A stretch of DNA of 64,000 nucleotides. It comes from Micrococcus terreus (GTDB taxonomy: Bacteria > Actinomycetota > Actinomycetes > Actinomycetales > Micrococcaceae). Location of the stretch: contig NZ_FPCG01000001.1 of NCBI RefSeq assembly GCF_900116905.1, positions 248,001 through 312,000 on the forward strand, given 5' to 3'. Of the stretch, positions 27,214 to 38,053 are shown in pieces. Under the pieces are notes generated by a model, which did no database searches, was not told where the DNA came from, and saw only the letters and a list, made by a program, of their open reading frames with translations. Positions within the stretch are counted from its first letter, which is position 1; each line of letters starts with the position of its first letter. The position numbers and the translations under genes are program-made.

Positions 27214-29226
27214 ATGAGCCAGCCTCACCCCAGCACCACGCATCACCTCGAGGCGCCGGGGTCGCTGAGCCCGGCCTCCCGCCGCCGCGCCCTGGAGCGG
27301 CTGCGCGCCACCACCCAGGAGCATCCCCTGGACGTGCTGGTGATCGGTGGAGGAGTGGTCGGGGCCGGAGCGGCCCTGGACGCCACCACACGGGGGCTCT
27401 CCACTGCGCTGGTGGAGGCCACCGACTACGGCTGGGGCACCTCCTCACGGTCCTCCAAGCTGGTCCACGGCGGCCTGCGCTACCTGGAGATGCTGGACTT
27501 CCCCCTGGTCCACGAGGCCCTGCAGGAGCGTGGCCGACTCATCGAGGTCATCGCCCCGCACCTGGTCGGCGCCGTCCCCTTCCTGTACCCGCTCACCAAG
27601 GCGTGGGAGCGTCCTTACGTGGGGGCCGGCGTCGCGCTGTACGACTCCCTGGCCGTGGGCCGCACCGGACATCTGCCCCTGCACAAGCACCTGGGCCGCG
27701 GAGCCGTGGCCAGGATCGCGCCGGGCCTGAAGCCGGACGCCTTCCTCGGCGCCGTCCGCTATTTCGACGCCCAGGTGGACGACGCCCGCCTGGTGATCGA
27801 ACTGGTCCGCACCGCCGCCTCCCACGGAGCCTGGTGCGCCTCGCGGGCAGAGGTGACCGCGTACCTGGGCACCGGCGCGGGCGGCCGGGACGGTGTGACC
27901 GGAGTGGAGGTCAGGGACCGTGAGACGGGGGAGCTGATCACCGTCCACGCGCGGCAGGTCATCAACGCCACCGGGGCGTGGACCGGCAGGATCCCGCTGC
28001 GCGGGCCCCACGGAGATGACGCCCCGCTGACCGAGGGCATGCCGCATGTCACCGCCGCCAAGGGCATCCACGTGGTGGTCCGCCGCGAGCGGTTCGCCTC
28101 GGAGGCCGGTCTGATCCTGCGCACGGAGAAATCGGTGCTCTTCGTCATCCCGTGGGGCCGGCACTGGATCGTGGGCACCACGGACACGCCGTGGCAGTAC
28201 GGGCCGGACCGCCCGGCGGCCACCTCCGAAGACATCGACTACCTGCTCGAACGCGTCAACACCGTGCTGCGCGAGCCCCTGCGTCGCGAGGACATCGTGG
28301 GCGTGTACGCCGGCCTGCGTCCTCTGGTCACTCCTTCCCAGTCCACTCAGAAGGACCGTCCCGACGACGGCCACGCGCCGTCCGCGGCGGCGGCACCGAC
28401 GACGGAGGACGAGGGAGAGGGGGAGAGCGAGTCCGGAGATGCCGAGGACCGCGGCGAACAGCCTGCCACCGCCACCGCCAAGGTCTCCCGTGAGCACGTG
28501 GTCGTCCATCCGCTGCCGGGGCTGACGGTGGTGGCCGGCGGCAAGCTCACCACCTACCGGGTGATGGCCGCTGATGCGGTGGACGGTGCGGTGGGGCATC
28601 GGACGGCCCCTGGCATGGGCGTGCTCACCGGTCAGGAGCAGTCCGGTGCGGAGTCCGGGATCCCCGAGTCCTGCACGGCAGAGCTGCCGCTGCACGGCGC
28701 CCAGGGATGGACCCCCACACGCCATCGGCGCCGTGTGCTGGCCGCCGAGCACGGACTGGGTCTGGACACGGTGGACGCGCTGCTGCATCGGTACGGCTCC
28801 GAGGCACCCGAGGTGATGGCGCTGGCCGCGGCGGATGATGCTCTGCGTGCTGGACTGCCGGGGCTGGACGGTCACCTGGGAGCCGAAGTGGTCCATGCCG
28901 TGTCCCGGGAGGGTGCTCGGACCGTGCAGGACGTGCTGGCCCGTCGGATCCGCGCGGTGTTCGAGGCCGACGACTCCGGTGAGGCCGCCGCCCCGCACGT
29001 CGCCCGCCTGATGGCGCCTCTGCTGGGATGGGACGACGAACGCGAAGCCGCTGAGGTGCGTCGGTTCCAGCGGTACTCCCAGGCCCAGCGCCGCACCCTG
29101 GACGCCGTCACCGATGCCCAGGCCCACCGACTGCTCGTCGAGGCCGCCGAGACCTCCGTGCGGGACGTGCAGCGAGGCGGACTGCCCACCGAGGCCAGTT
29201 CTACGCCCCGTAGAGAAACCACGTAG
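27214..29226 (+). CDS. glpD: Aerobic glycerol-3-phosphate dehydrogenase
   Basis: The protein is 670 aa, about 90-100 longer than usual. The FAD-binding motif is VLVIGGGVVGAGAALDATTR, followed by WGTSSRSSKLVHGGLRYLE; the DAO fold continues to GLTVVAGGKLTTYRVMA, and a C-terminal helical domain follows. It oxidises glycerol-3-phosphate to DHAP at the membrane and feeds electrons to the quinone pool. The extra length is mostly an acidic, low-complexity insert at about residues 373-430 (28330-28500), just after the conserved AGLRPLV, containing two CCGACGACGG copies. Confidence 0.95.
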   Translation: MSQPHPSTTHHLEAPGSLSPASRRRALERLRATTQEHPLDVLVIGGGVVGAGAALDATTRGLSTALVEATDYGWGTSSRSSKLVHGGLRYLEMLDFPLVHEALQERGRLIEVIAPHLVGAVPFLYPLTKAWERPYVGAGVALYDSLAVGRTGHLPLHKHLGRGAVARIAPGLKPDAFLGAVRYFDAQVDDARLVIELVRTAASHGAWCASRAEVTAYLGTGAGGRDGVTGVEVRDRETGELITVHARQVINATGAWTGRIPLRGPHGDDAPLTEGMPHVTAAKGIHVVVRRERFASEAGLILRTEKSVLFVIPWGRHWIVGTTDTPWQYGPDRPAATSEDIDYLLERVNTVLREPLRREDIVGVYAGLRPLVTPSQSTQKDRPDDGHAPSAAAAPTTEDEGEGESESGDAEDRGEQPATATAKVSREHVVVHPLPGLTVVAGGKLTTYRVMAADAVDGAVGHRTAPGMGVLTGQEQSGAESGIPESCTAELPLHGAQGWTPTRHRRRVLAAEHGLGLDTVDALLHRYGSEAPEVMALAAADDALRAGLPGLDGHLGAEVVHAVSREGARTVQDVLARRIRAVFEADDSGEAAAPHVARLMAPLLGWDDEREAAEVRRFQRYSQAQRRTLDAVTDAQAHRLLVEAAETSVRDVQRGGLPTEASSTPRRETT

Positions 29227-29229
29227 GCT
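29224..29229 (+). promoter_or_regulatory. -10 box overlapping the glpD stop codon
   Basis: TAGGCT starts with the glpD TAG stop and ends six bases before the GTG at 29236, predicting a leaderless surf1 message. Confidence 0.55.
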
Positions 29230-29235
29230 GGACCG

Positions 29236-30306
29236 GTGCTTCGTACCGCTCTGAAACCCGTGTGGCTGCTGGCTCTGCTGTTCGCGCTGGCTGTCTCTGC
29301 GGTGTTCGTGGGGCTGAGCAAATGGCAGTTCGACGCCGCCGAGTCCACCGCGCCTCCACCCCTGACCCAGACCGAGACCCCCGTCGCACTCACCGAGCAC
29401 TTCGCGCCCGAACGCCCCATGATGGGCACCGAGGCTGACCAGGTGGTGGTGGCCACGGGGCAGTTCCTGGCCGACCGTGAGGTGTTTGTGCAGGACCGGC
29501 TGCGGGAGGGCGCGAACGGCTACTGGGTGGTCACCGCCCTCACCGTGGACGGCGCACCGGGCGGGGAGGTCATCCCGGTGGTGCGCGGCTGGACCCAGGA
29601 CCTGGGCCGCAGCGATCCCGCGCCGGAGGGGACCGTGGAGGTCACCGGGCGCCTGCTGCCGGCCGAGGGGCCCTTCGCCGGAGGAACGCACACCCAGGAC
29701 GGGCGCACCGTCACCACCACCGTGGCGACCTCCGAACTGATCAATCTCTGGGACGCCCCGGCCTACTCCGGCTTCGTCTCGGCCTTCACCGTGGTGCCCG
29801 CCGCACAGTTCTCCACCCTCGAGCAGGTGGCGGCCGGGACTCCGGCGGAGCAGATCGCCGAGGCCCGTCAGGCGCAGGACATCGGCGCCCATGCGGACGG
29901 GGCCCAGCTGGAGCCGGTCTGGGTGGGACCGCAGCCTCAGGAGACCGAGGTCGTGTGGATGAACATCTTCTACGCGATCGAGTGGGTGGTCTTCGCCGCC
30001 TTCGCCCTCTACCTGTGGTGGCGGTTCGTCCGAGATGACTTCCTGCGCGAGCAGCGCGAACGGGAACTGGACCGTGAGTGGGCCGAACGGTGGCGCGACG
30101 AGGAGCTGGCGCGCCGCCGCGAGCAGGCCCGGCAGGAGAAGGAGCGGGCACTCGCCGAGTTCGAGCGGTTCCACCGGCGCCGTGAACGAGAGGCCGTCGT
30201 CGCCGCTCGGCGGGCCCATGTGGCCGAGACCAGAGACACCCAGACCAGCGCCGGCAGCGGTTCAGCCGGACCGACCACCCCGCCCGCCCCCGAGGAGGAC
30301 GCGTGA
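29236..30306 (+). CDS. SURF1-family cytochrome oxidase assembly protein
   Basis: The protein is 356 aa. The first helix (LLALLFALAVSAVFVGLSKWQ) ends in the SURF1 W-Q motif; a roughly 200-residue external domain contains VFVQDRLREGANGYWVVT; the second helix is IEWVVFAAFALYLWWRFV. This two-helix topology is typical of SURF1/Shy1, which helps assemble the haem-copper centre of aa3 oxidase. The cytoplasmic tail of about 90 residues is highly charged and probably a coiled coil (REQRERELDREWAERWRDEE). It overlaps the next gene by 4 bp. Confidence 0.9.
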   Translation: MLRTALKPVWLLALLFALAVSAVFVGLSKWQFDAAESTAPPPLTQTETPVALTEHFAPERPMMGTEADQVVVATGQFLADREVFVQDRLREGANGYWVVTALTVDGAPGGEVIPVVRGWTQDLGRSDPAPEGTVEVTGRLLPAEGPFAGGTHTQDGRTVTTTVATSELINLWDAPAYSGFVSAFTVVPAAQFSTLEQVAAGTPAEQIAEARQAQDIGAHADGAQLEPVWVGPQPQETEVVWMNIFYAIEWVVFAAFALYLWWRFVRDDFLREQRERELDREWAERWRDEELARRREQARQEKERALAEFERFHRRREREAVVAARRAHVAETRDTQTSAGSGSAGPTTPPAPEEDA

Positions 30307-30926
30307 CCCAGCAGCCCCATCAGCCCCAGCAGCCCGACGGCTCCGAGCAGCGGATCACCCTGAACGGTGAGGACATCCCCGCCGAGGCTGGCAGCACGCG
30401 CCCGCCTGTGGACCCGGAGACCCTGCCGGACCCGGAGGACATCACCGAGGCGGACCTGCCGGCGCCTCCACCGCGGCCGGGCCGGGAGAAGCGTCGTTTC
30501 GCCGGAACCCACGCCCAGATCCGCGGGGCCCTGGGCTTCTTCAAGGTGGCCGCGTGGGTCACCGGCATCATGCTGCTGCTGCTGGTGATCGAGATGATTG
30601 CCAAGTACGGCTTCGGCAATGAGCTCTACGCCGGCGGCACCACGGCCACCGGCGCGGAGAACACCCTGTCCTTCCAGCCGGAGGACTCCGTGCTGGACGG
30701 CTTCAACCTCTCGATCGCCGTGCTGATCGCCCACGGCTGGATGTATGTGGTGTACCTGGTGGCCGCGTTCCGTCTCTGGACCCTGATGCGCTGGCCGGCC
30801 ATGAAGCTGTTCGTGATCGCCCTGGGCGGAGTGGTCCCGTTCCTGTCCTTCATCGTGGAGCACCGCGTGCACCGCCAGACCCTGCAGGAGCTGGCTGAGC
30901 ATCCGGAGGCCGTCAGACGGTACTGA
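30303..30926 (+). CDS. DUF3817 integral membrane protein
   Basis: The protein is 207 aa. About 75 hydrophilic N-terminal residues rich in Pro and acidic residues come before a three-helix DUF3817 domain, with [40 protein letters not shown] and [22 protein letters not shown]3817 proteins are common beside guaA in actinobacteria, but their function is unknown. The GTG overlaps the SURF1 stop, so the two are probably coupled. Its 3' end overlaps the convergent MFS gene by 14 bp. Confidence 0.88.
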   Translation: MTQQPHQPQQPDGSEQRITLNGEDIPAEAGSTRPPVDPETLPDPEDITEADLPAPPPRPGREKRRFAGTHAQIRGALGFFKVAAWVTGIMLLLLVIEMIAKYGFGNELYAGGTTATGAENTLSFQPEDSVLDGFNLSIAVLIAHGWMYVVYLVAAFRLWTLMRWPAMKLFVIALGGVVPFLSFIVEHRVHRQTLQELAEHPEAVRRY

Positions 30927-32271
30927 CCGAGGACTCCGGCGGCCCCGGGCGATCCGGGGTCCGCTGACGGCCCAGCCGCAGTGCGGCCAGCAGCGCCACG
31001 ATCACCACGGCGGCCAGCAGCACCGAGAGCCCGGCATAGCCCAGGGTCCCCATGATGACCCCGGCCACCACCGAGGTCAGGGCACCGGACAGGGACATCA
31101 CCGCGTCCGAGAATCCCTGGGCCGGAACGCGGTCCTGTGGTTCCAGGGCCGCCACCAGGAGGGTGGAGCCGGCCACGGTCACCGCGGACCAGCCCAGCCC
31201 GAGCAGGATCAGCCCCGCCACCACAGCGGCGTGGAACTGAGGGAGCAGCGCGGTCAACCCGGTCGCCGCCAGCAGCAGGGACAGCCCCCCGACGACGGTC
31301 CTCACCGCGCCCCATCGGTCCGCCAGGGTTCCCATCACGGGGGAGAGGGCGTACATCCCAGCCACGTGCAGGGACAGGGTGAACCCGATCAGCACCACCA
31401 CATCAGGGTGGGCGTGCAGCTGCTGACTGGTCAGCCCAGCCTCGTGCTGGATGTGCAGCGGGGTCATGGACATCAGCCCCACCATCACGCCGTGGGCGGC
31501 CACCACGCTGAGCACGGCGGCCACCGCCCGGGGATGCGAACGCACGGCGGCCCAACCCTCTCCCCACCGGTCGATCCCGAAGGGGAGCCGGCGCCGTGGT
31601 GCACCGCCCACCGGATGATCCACCCCGGACTGACGGTCCAGGTCCCGGCGCACCAGCAACGGATCCGGACGCAGGCCGATCAGGATGATCAGCCAGCCCA
31701 CCAGCATGCCGACCGCCGAGATCAGGAACGGTCCTGCGTGGGTGGGGATGCCCAGGGCAGTGGACAGGACCGCTCCCGGTCCCACCAGGTTCGGTCCCAG
31801 CACGGCGCCCACGGTGACCGCCCAGACCACCACGGACAGGGCCCGCCCGCGATGCTCGGGCTCGGCCAGATCGGTCACGGCGAAGCGCGCCTGCAGGTTC
31901 ACGGCCGCGCCGAAGCCCACCAGGAACGCCCCCACCAGCAGCAGGGGGAAGACCCGGGTGAAGACAGCGGTCACCATCACCGCCTGGCCGACCAGTCCGG
32001 CGGCGAGGCCCGCCGAGAGGGAGACCCGCCGCCCCCGGTCCAGGGCCAGCTGGGCCAGGGGGATGGAGATCAGGGCCGAGCCCAGGGTCATCGCGGTGTT
32101 CACCAGTCCGGCCGTGGCCTCGGTCCCGGAGAGGTCCACCGCCAGGATCGACCCGAGGGAGAGCGTCGCGCCGTTGCCCAGCCCGGAGAACACCTGCGCC
32201 GTCCCGAGCACTCGCACCGCGCGGGACTGGACCTGGCGGGAGGTGAGGTCACGGGGAGGGTGAGAGGCCAT
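30913..32271 (-). CDS. Major facilitator superfamily transporter
   Basis: The protein is 452 aa with 12 predicted helices in two halves split by a hydrophilic loop near residues 215-245. MFS signs include [16 protein letters not shown] after helix 2 and [12 protein letters not shown] in the second half, both motif A-like. The substrate is not evident, though resistance-type exporters have this form. The ATG lies 55 bp from the divergent guaA; longer open reading upstream is only antisense to guaA. Confidence 0.85.
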   Translation of the reverse strand: MASHPPRDLTSRQVQSRAVRVLGTAQVFSGLGNGATLSLGSILAVDLSGTEATAGLVNTAMTLGSALISIPLAQLALDRGRRVSLSAGLAAGLVGQAVMVTAVFTRVFPLLLVGAFLVGFGAAVNLQARFAVTDLAEPEHRGRALSVVVWAVTVGAVLGPNLVGPGAVLSTALGIPTHAGPFLISAVGMLVGWLIILIGLRPDPLLVRRDLDRQSGVDHPVGGAPRRRLPFGIDRWGEGWAAVRSHPRAVAAVLSVVAAHGVMVGLMSMTPLHIQHEAGLTSQQLHAHPDVVVLIGFTLSLHVAGMYALSPVMGTLADRWGAVRTVVGGLSLLLAATGLTALLPQFHAAVVAGLILLGLGWSAVTVAGSTLLVAALEPQDRVPAQGFSDAVMSLSGALTSVVAGVIMGTLGYAGLSVLLAAVVIVALLAALRLGRQRTPDRPGPPESSVSTV

Positions 32272-32313
32272 GCTCGGGATCGTACCGTCGTCGGGCCGCT
32301 GGGCGATCTGGAC

Positions 32314-32319
32314 TATTCT
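32314..32319 (+). promoter_or_regulatory. guaA -10 box for leaderless transcript
   Basis: TATTCT ends six bases before the GTG at 32326, predicting +1 on the start codon. Confidence 0.6.
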
Positions 32320-32325
32320 TGGCAG

Positions 32326-33957
32326 GTGACTTCCACCTCCCCTGAGCAGGCCGCTGAGACCGCCGACAACCCGCAGATCGCCGCTGACTTCCCCACCGTG
32401 CTGGTGGTGGACTTCGGGGCGCAGTACGCCCAGCTGATCGCCCGCCGGGTCCGCGAGGCGGACGTGTACTCCGAGGTGGTCCCGCACACCCTCTCCGCGG
32501 AGGAGATCCTGGCTCGCAACCCGGCCGCGCTGATCCTCTCCGGCGGCCCGTCCTCGGTGTACTCCGAGGACGCGCCTCGACTGGACCCGGCACTGCTGGA
32601 GGCCGGCGTGCCCGTGCTGGGCCTGTGCTACGGCTTCCAGTCGATCGCCCAGGCACTGGGCGGCACGGTGGCCCGCACCGGTTCCCGCGAGTATGGCTCC
32701 ACTCGGCTGGAGGCCATCGACTCCACCTGCACCCTGTTCGCCGGTCAGGACGTGGACCAGGTGGTGTGGATGAGCCACGGGGACGCCGTGACCGACGCCC
32801 CGGAGGGCTTCGCCGTCACCGCCAGCACCCCGGGTGCTCCCGTCGCCGCCTTCGAGGACCCTGAGCGCCGGATCTTCGGCGTGCAGTGGCACCCGGAGGT
32901 GGGCCACTCCCAGCACGGCCAGCGCGTGATCGAGCGGTTCCTGCGCGAGGGCGCCGGACTGGACCGCAGCTGGACCACCGCCAATGTGATCGAGGAGCAG
33001 GTCGCACTGATCCGTGAGCAGATCGGCCAGCACCGGGCCATCTGCGGCCTCTCCGGCGGCGTGGACTCCGCGGTGGCCGCGGCGCTGGTCCAGCGGGCCG
33101 TCGGGGACCAGCTGACCTGTGTGTACGTCAACCACGGACTGATGCGTCAGGACGAGTCCGAGGAGATCGAAAAGGCCTTCGGCAAGGCCACCGGCGGCGC
33201 CCGGCTGGTCATGGTGGACGCCGAGGACGTGTTCCTGGAGGCGCTGGCCGGGGTGACCGACCCGGAGACCAAGCGCAAGATCATCGGCGAGAAGTTCATC
33301 CGCACCTTCGAGAAGGCCCAGGCGGACATCGTCGCCGAGTCCCGCAATGACCCGAACGCCCAGGATGTGAAGTTCCTGGTGCAGGGCACCCTCTACCCGG
33401 ACGTCGTGGAGTCCGGCGGGGGCGAGGGCACCGCGAACATCAAGAGCCACCACAATGTGGGCGGGCTCCCGGAGGACATCGAGTTCGAGCTCTGCGAGCC
33501 CCTGCGTGCCCTGTTCAAGGACGAGGTCCGTGCGGTGGGCGCCCAGCTGGGCCTGCCGGAGGAGATCGTCCAGCGCCAGCCCTTCCCCGGCCCCGGTCTG
33601 GGCATCCGCATCATCGGCGAGGTGACCAAGGAGCGCCTGGACCTGCTGCGCCAGGCCGACGCCATCGTGCGCGCCGAGCTCACCTCGGCCGGACTGGACC
33701 GGGAGATCTGGCAGTGCCCCGTGGTGCTGCTCGCCGATGTCCGCTCGGTGGGCGTCCAGGGCGATGGTCGCACCTATGGCCACCCCGTGGTGCTGCGGCC
33801 CGTGACCAGTGAGGATGCCATGACCGCCGACTGGGCCAAGGTGCCCTATGACGTGCTCTCGCGCATCTCCAACCGGATCACCAATGAGGTGGACGGGATC
33901 AACCGGGTGGTGCTGGACGTGACCAGCAAGCCCCCGGGAACCATCGAGTGGGAGTGA
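32326..33957 (+). CDS. guaA: GMP synthase (glutamine-hydrolysing)
   Basis: The protein is 543 aa. The class I glutamine amidotransferase domain (about residues 25-215) has the nucleophile elbow [12 protein letters not shown] and the His/Glu pair in GVQWHPEV. The ATP-pyrophosphatase P-loop is [12 protein letters not shown], and the dimerisation domain ends [19 protein letters not shown] then GTIEWE, the standard GuaA C-terminus. It converts XMP to GMP with ATP and glutamine, completing the branch begun by GuaB. The leaderless GTG is chosen over longer upstream reading because homology begins just after it. Confidence 0.97.
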   Translation: MTSTSPEQAAETADNPQIAADFPTVLVVDFGAQYAQLIARRVREADVYSEVVPHTLSAEEILARNPAALILSGGPSSVYSEDAPRLDPALLEAGVPVLGLCYGFQSIAQALGGTVARTGSREYGSTRLEAIDSTCTLFAGQDVDQVVWMSHGDAVTDAPEGFAVTASTPGAPVAAFEDPERRIFGVQWHPEVGHSQHGQRVIERFLREGAGLDRSWTTANVIEEQVALIREQIGQHRAICGLSGGVDSAVAAALVQRAVGDQLTCVYVNHGLMRQDESEEIEKAFGKATGGARLVMVDAEDVFLEALAGVTDPETKRKIIGEKFIRTFEKAQADIVAESRNDPNAQDVKFLVQGTLYPDVVESGGGEGTANIKSHHNVGGLPEDIEFELCEPLRALFKDEVRAVGAQLGLPEEIVQRQPFPGPGLGIRIIGEVTKERLDLLRQADAIVRAELTSAGLDREIWQCPVVLLADVRSVGVQGDGRTYGHPVVLRPVTSEDAMTADWAKVPYDVLSRISNRITNEVDGINRVVLDVTSKPPGTIEWE

Positions 33958-34045
33958 CTCCACGGTGTTCGTGTGCCCCTGGCCTGGCCTTGGGTAGCGT
34001 GATGACCACGTGTGTGCGGCGTCAGCCGCAGAGGAAAGGACAGCT

Positions 34046-37000
34046 GTGACCGATCAGGAGCGCACCTCGGCGGACGAGCGAGCTGAGGGCCGTGAGCCGG
34101 ACCGAGGACGGCAGGCGGGTCGGCCGCAGAGCACCTCGGCGGATGTCCTGACCGATCTGAGCGACCCCCAGGGTCCCGACGACGGCGCCTCCACCCTGCA
34201 CCGTCCCAGCTTCTCTGCGTGGCTGGGTTCGCTGGGTTCGGGCTCGGAGAACGACACGATGCTGCGGTTCGCCCCGTCGGTGGCCAACAGCGTGGACATC
34301 AGCCACGCGCATCCCTCCGGTCTGGTGCAGTTCATGGCCGGTCGGCGCACCCGCCTGTCCACCCTGCTGCGGACCCCTGAGGGGTTCGCCGCCTCCCGGG
34401 GCACCGCCCGCCAGCTGCGCGGCAAGATCCAGGAGCTGGCTGAGGACCGTGGCGTGGACGTGGGCTACGTGGCGGCCGGTCTGGCCACCTGGCGGATCGT
34501 CGAGGAGGGACGCTCCACTCAGTTCTCGGCACCGGTGCTGCTGGCTCGGATCTCCTTGACCCTGCGCCGGGAACAGGACGACTACGAACTCCAGATGAGC
34601 GAGCGCGCCCGGCTCAATCCCGCGCTGGTCCGCTTCTTCCGGGACCGGTTCGGGATTGCCTTGGATCCCGTGGACTACCGTAACGCCGCCTACGCCACGG
34701 CCAAGTTCGAGCCGATGCCGGCGCTGGAGCTGCTGCGCCACCAGGGCCAGGAGGTCCGCGGACTCGTCGTGGAGAACCGGCTGCTGGTCTCCACCTTCGC
34801 CGACCTGGCGGACACCGCCTCGGTGGATGTGGTGGACTCCACGCACCCGGTGGTCTCGGCGCTGTATGACGCCCACACCGGGATGGTGCCCCGCCGGGAG
34901 GAGCTGGTCGAGACCGGCCTGCCGCCCCTGGACGAGCGCCATCCGCGGGACGAGACCTTGGTGCTGGACGCCGATGCCACCCAGCAGCGGGTGCTGGACC
35001 AGATCGGCACCGGCCAGTCCCTGGTGGTGAACACCCCTCCAGGCACCGGTCAGACGCAGACGGCGGCCAACGCCGCGGCGCAGCTGGCCTCCGCGGGCAA
35101 GCGGGTGCTGGTGGTCGCCGAGCGCACCGCCACCCTGGATGACTTCAAGGCCCGGCTGGGGTCGGTGGGCCTGGACTCCATGGTCCTGGACCTGCCGGCC
35201 GGCGGCGGTCCGGAGAACGTCCGGCGTCAGCTCGTCGAGGCCCTGCTGCGCACCGAGCGTGCCACAGAGCCGGCCGTGAGCCGTGTGCAGTCCACGGTGG
35301 TGGAGCGCCGCCACCGGCTGACCGACCATGTCCGCAGCCTGCACTCCGTCCGGGAACGGTGGGGATGCTCCCCGTTCCAGGCCATGCAGTCCCTGGCCGC
35401 CCTGACCGCTCTGCCCATCCCGCCCTCCACCACCGTGCGGCTGAAGCGATCGGTGCTGGACTCCACCGTGAATCGGGAGCAGACCGCTTCCAAGCTGGTC
35501 CGTGCCGGTGAGCTGGGGTCCTTCTCACGCTCCTCCACGGAGAGCCCCTGGTACGGCGCCCGGCTGCGCAACGTGCAGGAGACGGAGGAGGCCTACGGTC
35601 TGGCTGAGGACCTGGCTGCATCCGTGCCGGCCCTCCAGGCCAAGCTGGATCAGGCCACGGCCCAGGCCCAGATCTCCACCGGAACCACCTTCAGCCAGTG
35701 GGTGCGTCAGATCCGGCTGCTCACCGATGTGCGCACCAGTCTGGACCGCTTCACCCCGGACATCTTCGATCGGCCGGTGACCGACCTGATCTCGGCCACG
35801 GCGTCCGGGGCCTGGCGCAAGCAGCACGGGGTGGAGATGTCCTCCATGACCCGCTCCCGTCTGCGCCGGGTCGCCAAGGAGTACATCCGTCCGGGCGTGA
35901 CGATCCCGGACCTGCATGAGTCTCTGGTGGCCGTGCAGGACCAGCGTGCCCAGTGGTCCCAGTGGGCCACCTCTCAGCGTCATCCTGCCGTGCCCTCCGG
36001 GCTGGAGGCCCTGGCCTCCCAGGGCGCTGAGGTCACCGCTGCCATGCACCGACTCCAGGGCATGCTCGCCGAGCCGCAGGATCCGGACCAGAAGCTGGAG
36101 AACCTGCCTGCCGACCAGCTGCGGGCCACCCTGGACCGTCTGGTCCAGGACCGGGAGACCCTGGCGACCCTGCCCGAACGGACCCTGGTCAACGATCAGC
36201 TGCGCGAGCACGGTCTGGCCGATCTGATGACGGACCTGCGGCGCCGAGAGGTCCCCACCGAGAGGCTGACCTCCGAGCTGGAGCTGGCCTGGTGGCAGTC
36301 CGCGCTGGAGGCGATGATCTCCGGGGACGACTACCTGGCGATGGTGGACGGTGAGGCCCTGCGGCGGCTCGAGTCCGAGTACCGACTCGCGGACGCCGCC
36401 CACCTGGAGACCGGTGGAGCCCGCCTGCGGTGGACCTTGGCCGAGCGCTGGAACCAGGGCACCAGCCAGTTCCGTGCCTCCGCCCGTGCGCTGAAGTCGC
36501 TGCTGAAGGACGGCAGCCCGGATGCGGACTCCCTGGCGCGTCTGGACCACGAGCTGCTGCAGTCGCTCGTGCCGGTCTGGACCACCTCGCCGTTGGCCCT
36601 GGCCGAGTTCTCCGGAGAGCTGCGCTTCGACACCGTGCTGCTGCTGGACGCCGAGTCGCTGGCCCTGGTCACCGCCCTGGGCGCGATCAGCCGGGCCGAC
36701 CAGGTGGTGGCCTTCGGCGACGACGTCTCCGGATCGCCCCAGCCCTTCCACGTCTCGGTGGATCCCACCGCCACCATCGAGGGACCGCGCGAGGTCGAGT
36801 CCGTCTACGCGGCGCTCTCTGAGGTGCTCCCGACCCTCGGCCAGACCGTCATGCACCGTGGCCTGGATCGCCGTCTGACTCGGCTGCTGGCCGGACAGCT
36901 CTACGAGGGGCGGCTGGACATGCTGCCGCTGGCCAGCGAGCTGACCGGCTCAGACCGTCCAGTCCGGGTGGAGTTCCTGCCCGGCGGAACCGGCATGCCC

Positions 37001-38053
37001 GGGGCGGGCGACGAAGGAGTGGAGAGCACCACCACCGAGGTCAACAAGACCGTCGACCTGGTGTTCGAGCACATCCAGCGCCGTCCGCAGGAGTCCCTGG
37101 CGGTCATCACTGCCAGCCCGCTCCACGCACGCCGGGTCGCCGAGGCCATCCGGCTGAACCTGCCCAACAACCCCTGGGCCACCCCGTTCTTCTCCCGTGC
37201 CCAGGAGCCCTTCGTGGTGGCTCCCATGGCCCGGGCCCGCGGACTGGTGCGTGACCAGGTGATCTTCACCCTCGGCTACGGCCGCACCCCGCACGGGCGG
37301 GTGGTGCACCACTTCGGTCCGCTCTCCGAGCCGGGTGGCCGTGAGCTGTACGCCACGGCCATGACCCGGGCCCGGCATCGGCTGCACGTGCTCAGCTGCA
37401 TCCACCCGGAGGACATCGATCCGCAGCGCCTGGGCGGGGGAGCGCTGGACTTCTACGGGCTGCTGCACACCTACCTCAAGGACGCTCGCCCGCAGGGCGC
37501 CGACTCCGCACGCGATCCGCTCGTGGCCGACCTGGCCCACCGACTTGCCCAGCGTCACGGGACCGTCATCCCGGACTTCGCCGGATCGGTGGACCTGGCG
37601 GCCTGGAACCCCCTGGGCATGCCGTCCTGGGACGGCCAGAGTGCCGGTGAACCCGCGGTTCCGGTGGCACTGCTCTCGGACGGATCGGACCAGTACCGCT
37701 CGATGAGCGTGCGTGAGCGCTCGCGTCAGCGTCCGGACCAGCTGGAGCGCAACGGCTGGCGGTACCTGCCGATGTGGACGATCGACGTGTTCTCGGATCC
37801 GGCCGGCTGTGCCAGCACGGTCGCCTCCTACCTGGGGCTGCCGGCCGCCGGTGAGGGGCCTGGCGGGGATGCCGCGGCCTTCGGTCCCGACGAGGACGAG
37901 GTCACCCCCGTGGACACCGCTGGACTGGAGCGCTCCTCGATCAGCGGCCTGGACGATGACGCCCAGGCCGAACCTGATCACCCGGGAGATCAGGCTGAGG
38001 AGCAGATGCACGCGGATGAGCTGTTCGACGGGCAGGACCGTGACGAGCGCTGA
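34046..38053 (+). CDS. Very large SF1-helicase-like AAA protein (DUF4011-type N-terminus), variant Walker A
   Basis: The protein is 1335 aa from a GTG preceded by GAGGAAAGGA. Residues about 55-190 resemble DUF4011 (SVANSVDISHAHPSGLVQFM). The P-loop near residue 335 reads VVNTPPGTGQTQTAANAAA, so the Walker A Lys is Gln. The Walker B region is weak (FDTVLLLDAESLALV), while motif VI-like ATAMTRARHRLHVLS is kept. Near the C-terminus RPDQLERNGWRYLPMWTIDVFSDP looks like the end of an MTES_1575/Vsr-like nuclease domain, apparently without its catalytic part. ATPase activity is doubtful. This family is common in actinobacteria and of unknown function to me. It overlaps the small gene 38040-38282. Confidence 0.8.
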   Translation: MTDQERTSADERAEGREPDRGRQAGRPQSTSADVLTDLSDPQGPDDGASTLHRPSFSAWLGSLGSGSENDTMLRFAPSVANSVDISHAHPSGLVQFMAGRRTRLSTLLRTPEGFAASRGTARQLRGKIQELAEDRGVDVGYVAAGLATWRIVEEGRSTQFSAPVLLARISLTLRREQDDYELQMSERARLNPALVRFFRDRFGIALDPVDYRNAAYATAKFEPMPALELLRHQGQEVRGLVVENRLLVSTFADLADTASVDVVDSTHPVVSALYDAHTGMVPRREELVETGLPPLDERHPRDETLVLDADATQQRVLDQIGTGQSLVVNTPPGTGQTQTAANAAAQLASAGKRVLVVAERTATLDDFKARLGSVGLDSMVLDLPAGGGPENVRRQLVEALLRTERATEPAVSRVQSTVVERRHRLTDHVRSLHSVRERWGCSPFQAMQSLAALTALPIPPSTTVRLKRSVLDSTVNREQTASKLVRAGELGSFSRSSTESPWYGARLRNVQETEEAYGLAEDLAASVPALQAKLDQATAQAQISTGTTFSQWVRQIRLLTDVRTSLDRFTPDIFDRPVTDLISATASGAWRKQHGVEMSSMTRSRLRRVAKEYIRPGVTIPDLHESLVAVQDQRAQWSQWATSQRHPAVPSGLEALASQGAEVTAAMHRLQGMLAEPQDPDQKLENLPADQLRATLDRLVQDRETLATLPERTLVNDQLREHGLADLMTDLRRREVPTERLTSELELAWWQSALEAMISGDDYLAMVDGEALRRLESEYRLADAAHLETGGARLRWTLAERWNQGTSQFRASARALKSLLKDGSPDADSLARLDHELLQSLVPVWTTSPLALAEFSGELRFDTVLLLDAESLALVTALGAISRADQVVAFGDDVSGSPQPFHVSVDPTATIEGPREVESVYAALSEVLPTLGQTVMHRGLDRRLTRLLAGQLYEGRLDMLPLASELTGSDRPVRVEFLPGGTGMPGAGDEGVESTTTEVNKTVDLVFEHIQRRPQESLAVITASPLHARRVAEAIRLNLPNNPWATPFFSRAQEPFVVAPMARARGLVRDQVIFTLGYGRTPHGRVVHHFGPLSEPGGRELYATAMTRARHRLHVLSCIHPEDIDPQRLGGGALDFYGLLHTYLKDARPQGADSARDPLVADLAHRLAQRHGTVIPDFAGSVDLAAWNPLGMPSWDGQSAGEPAVPVALLSDGSDQYRSMSVRERSRQRPDQLERNGWRYLPMWTIDVFSDPAGCASTVASYLGLPAAGEGPGGDAAAFGPDEDEVTPVDTAGLERSSISGLDDDAQAEPDHPGDQAEEQMHADELFDGQDRDER

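Noticed and set aside
32272..33963. N-terminal extension of the MFS transporter antisense to guaA
   Set aside because: The frame is open only because it mirrors guaA codons. The transporter fold begins at 32271 with a plausible start.
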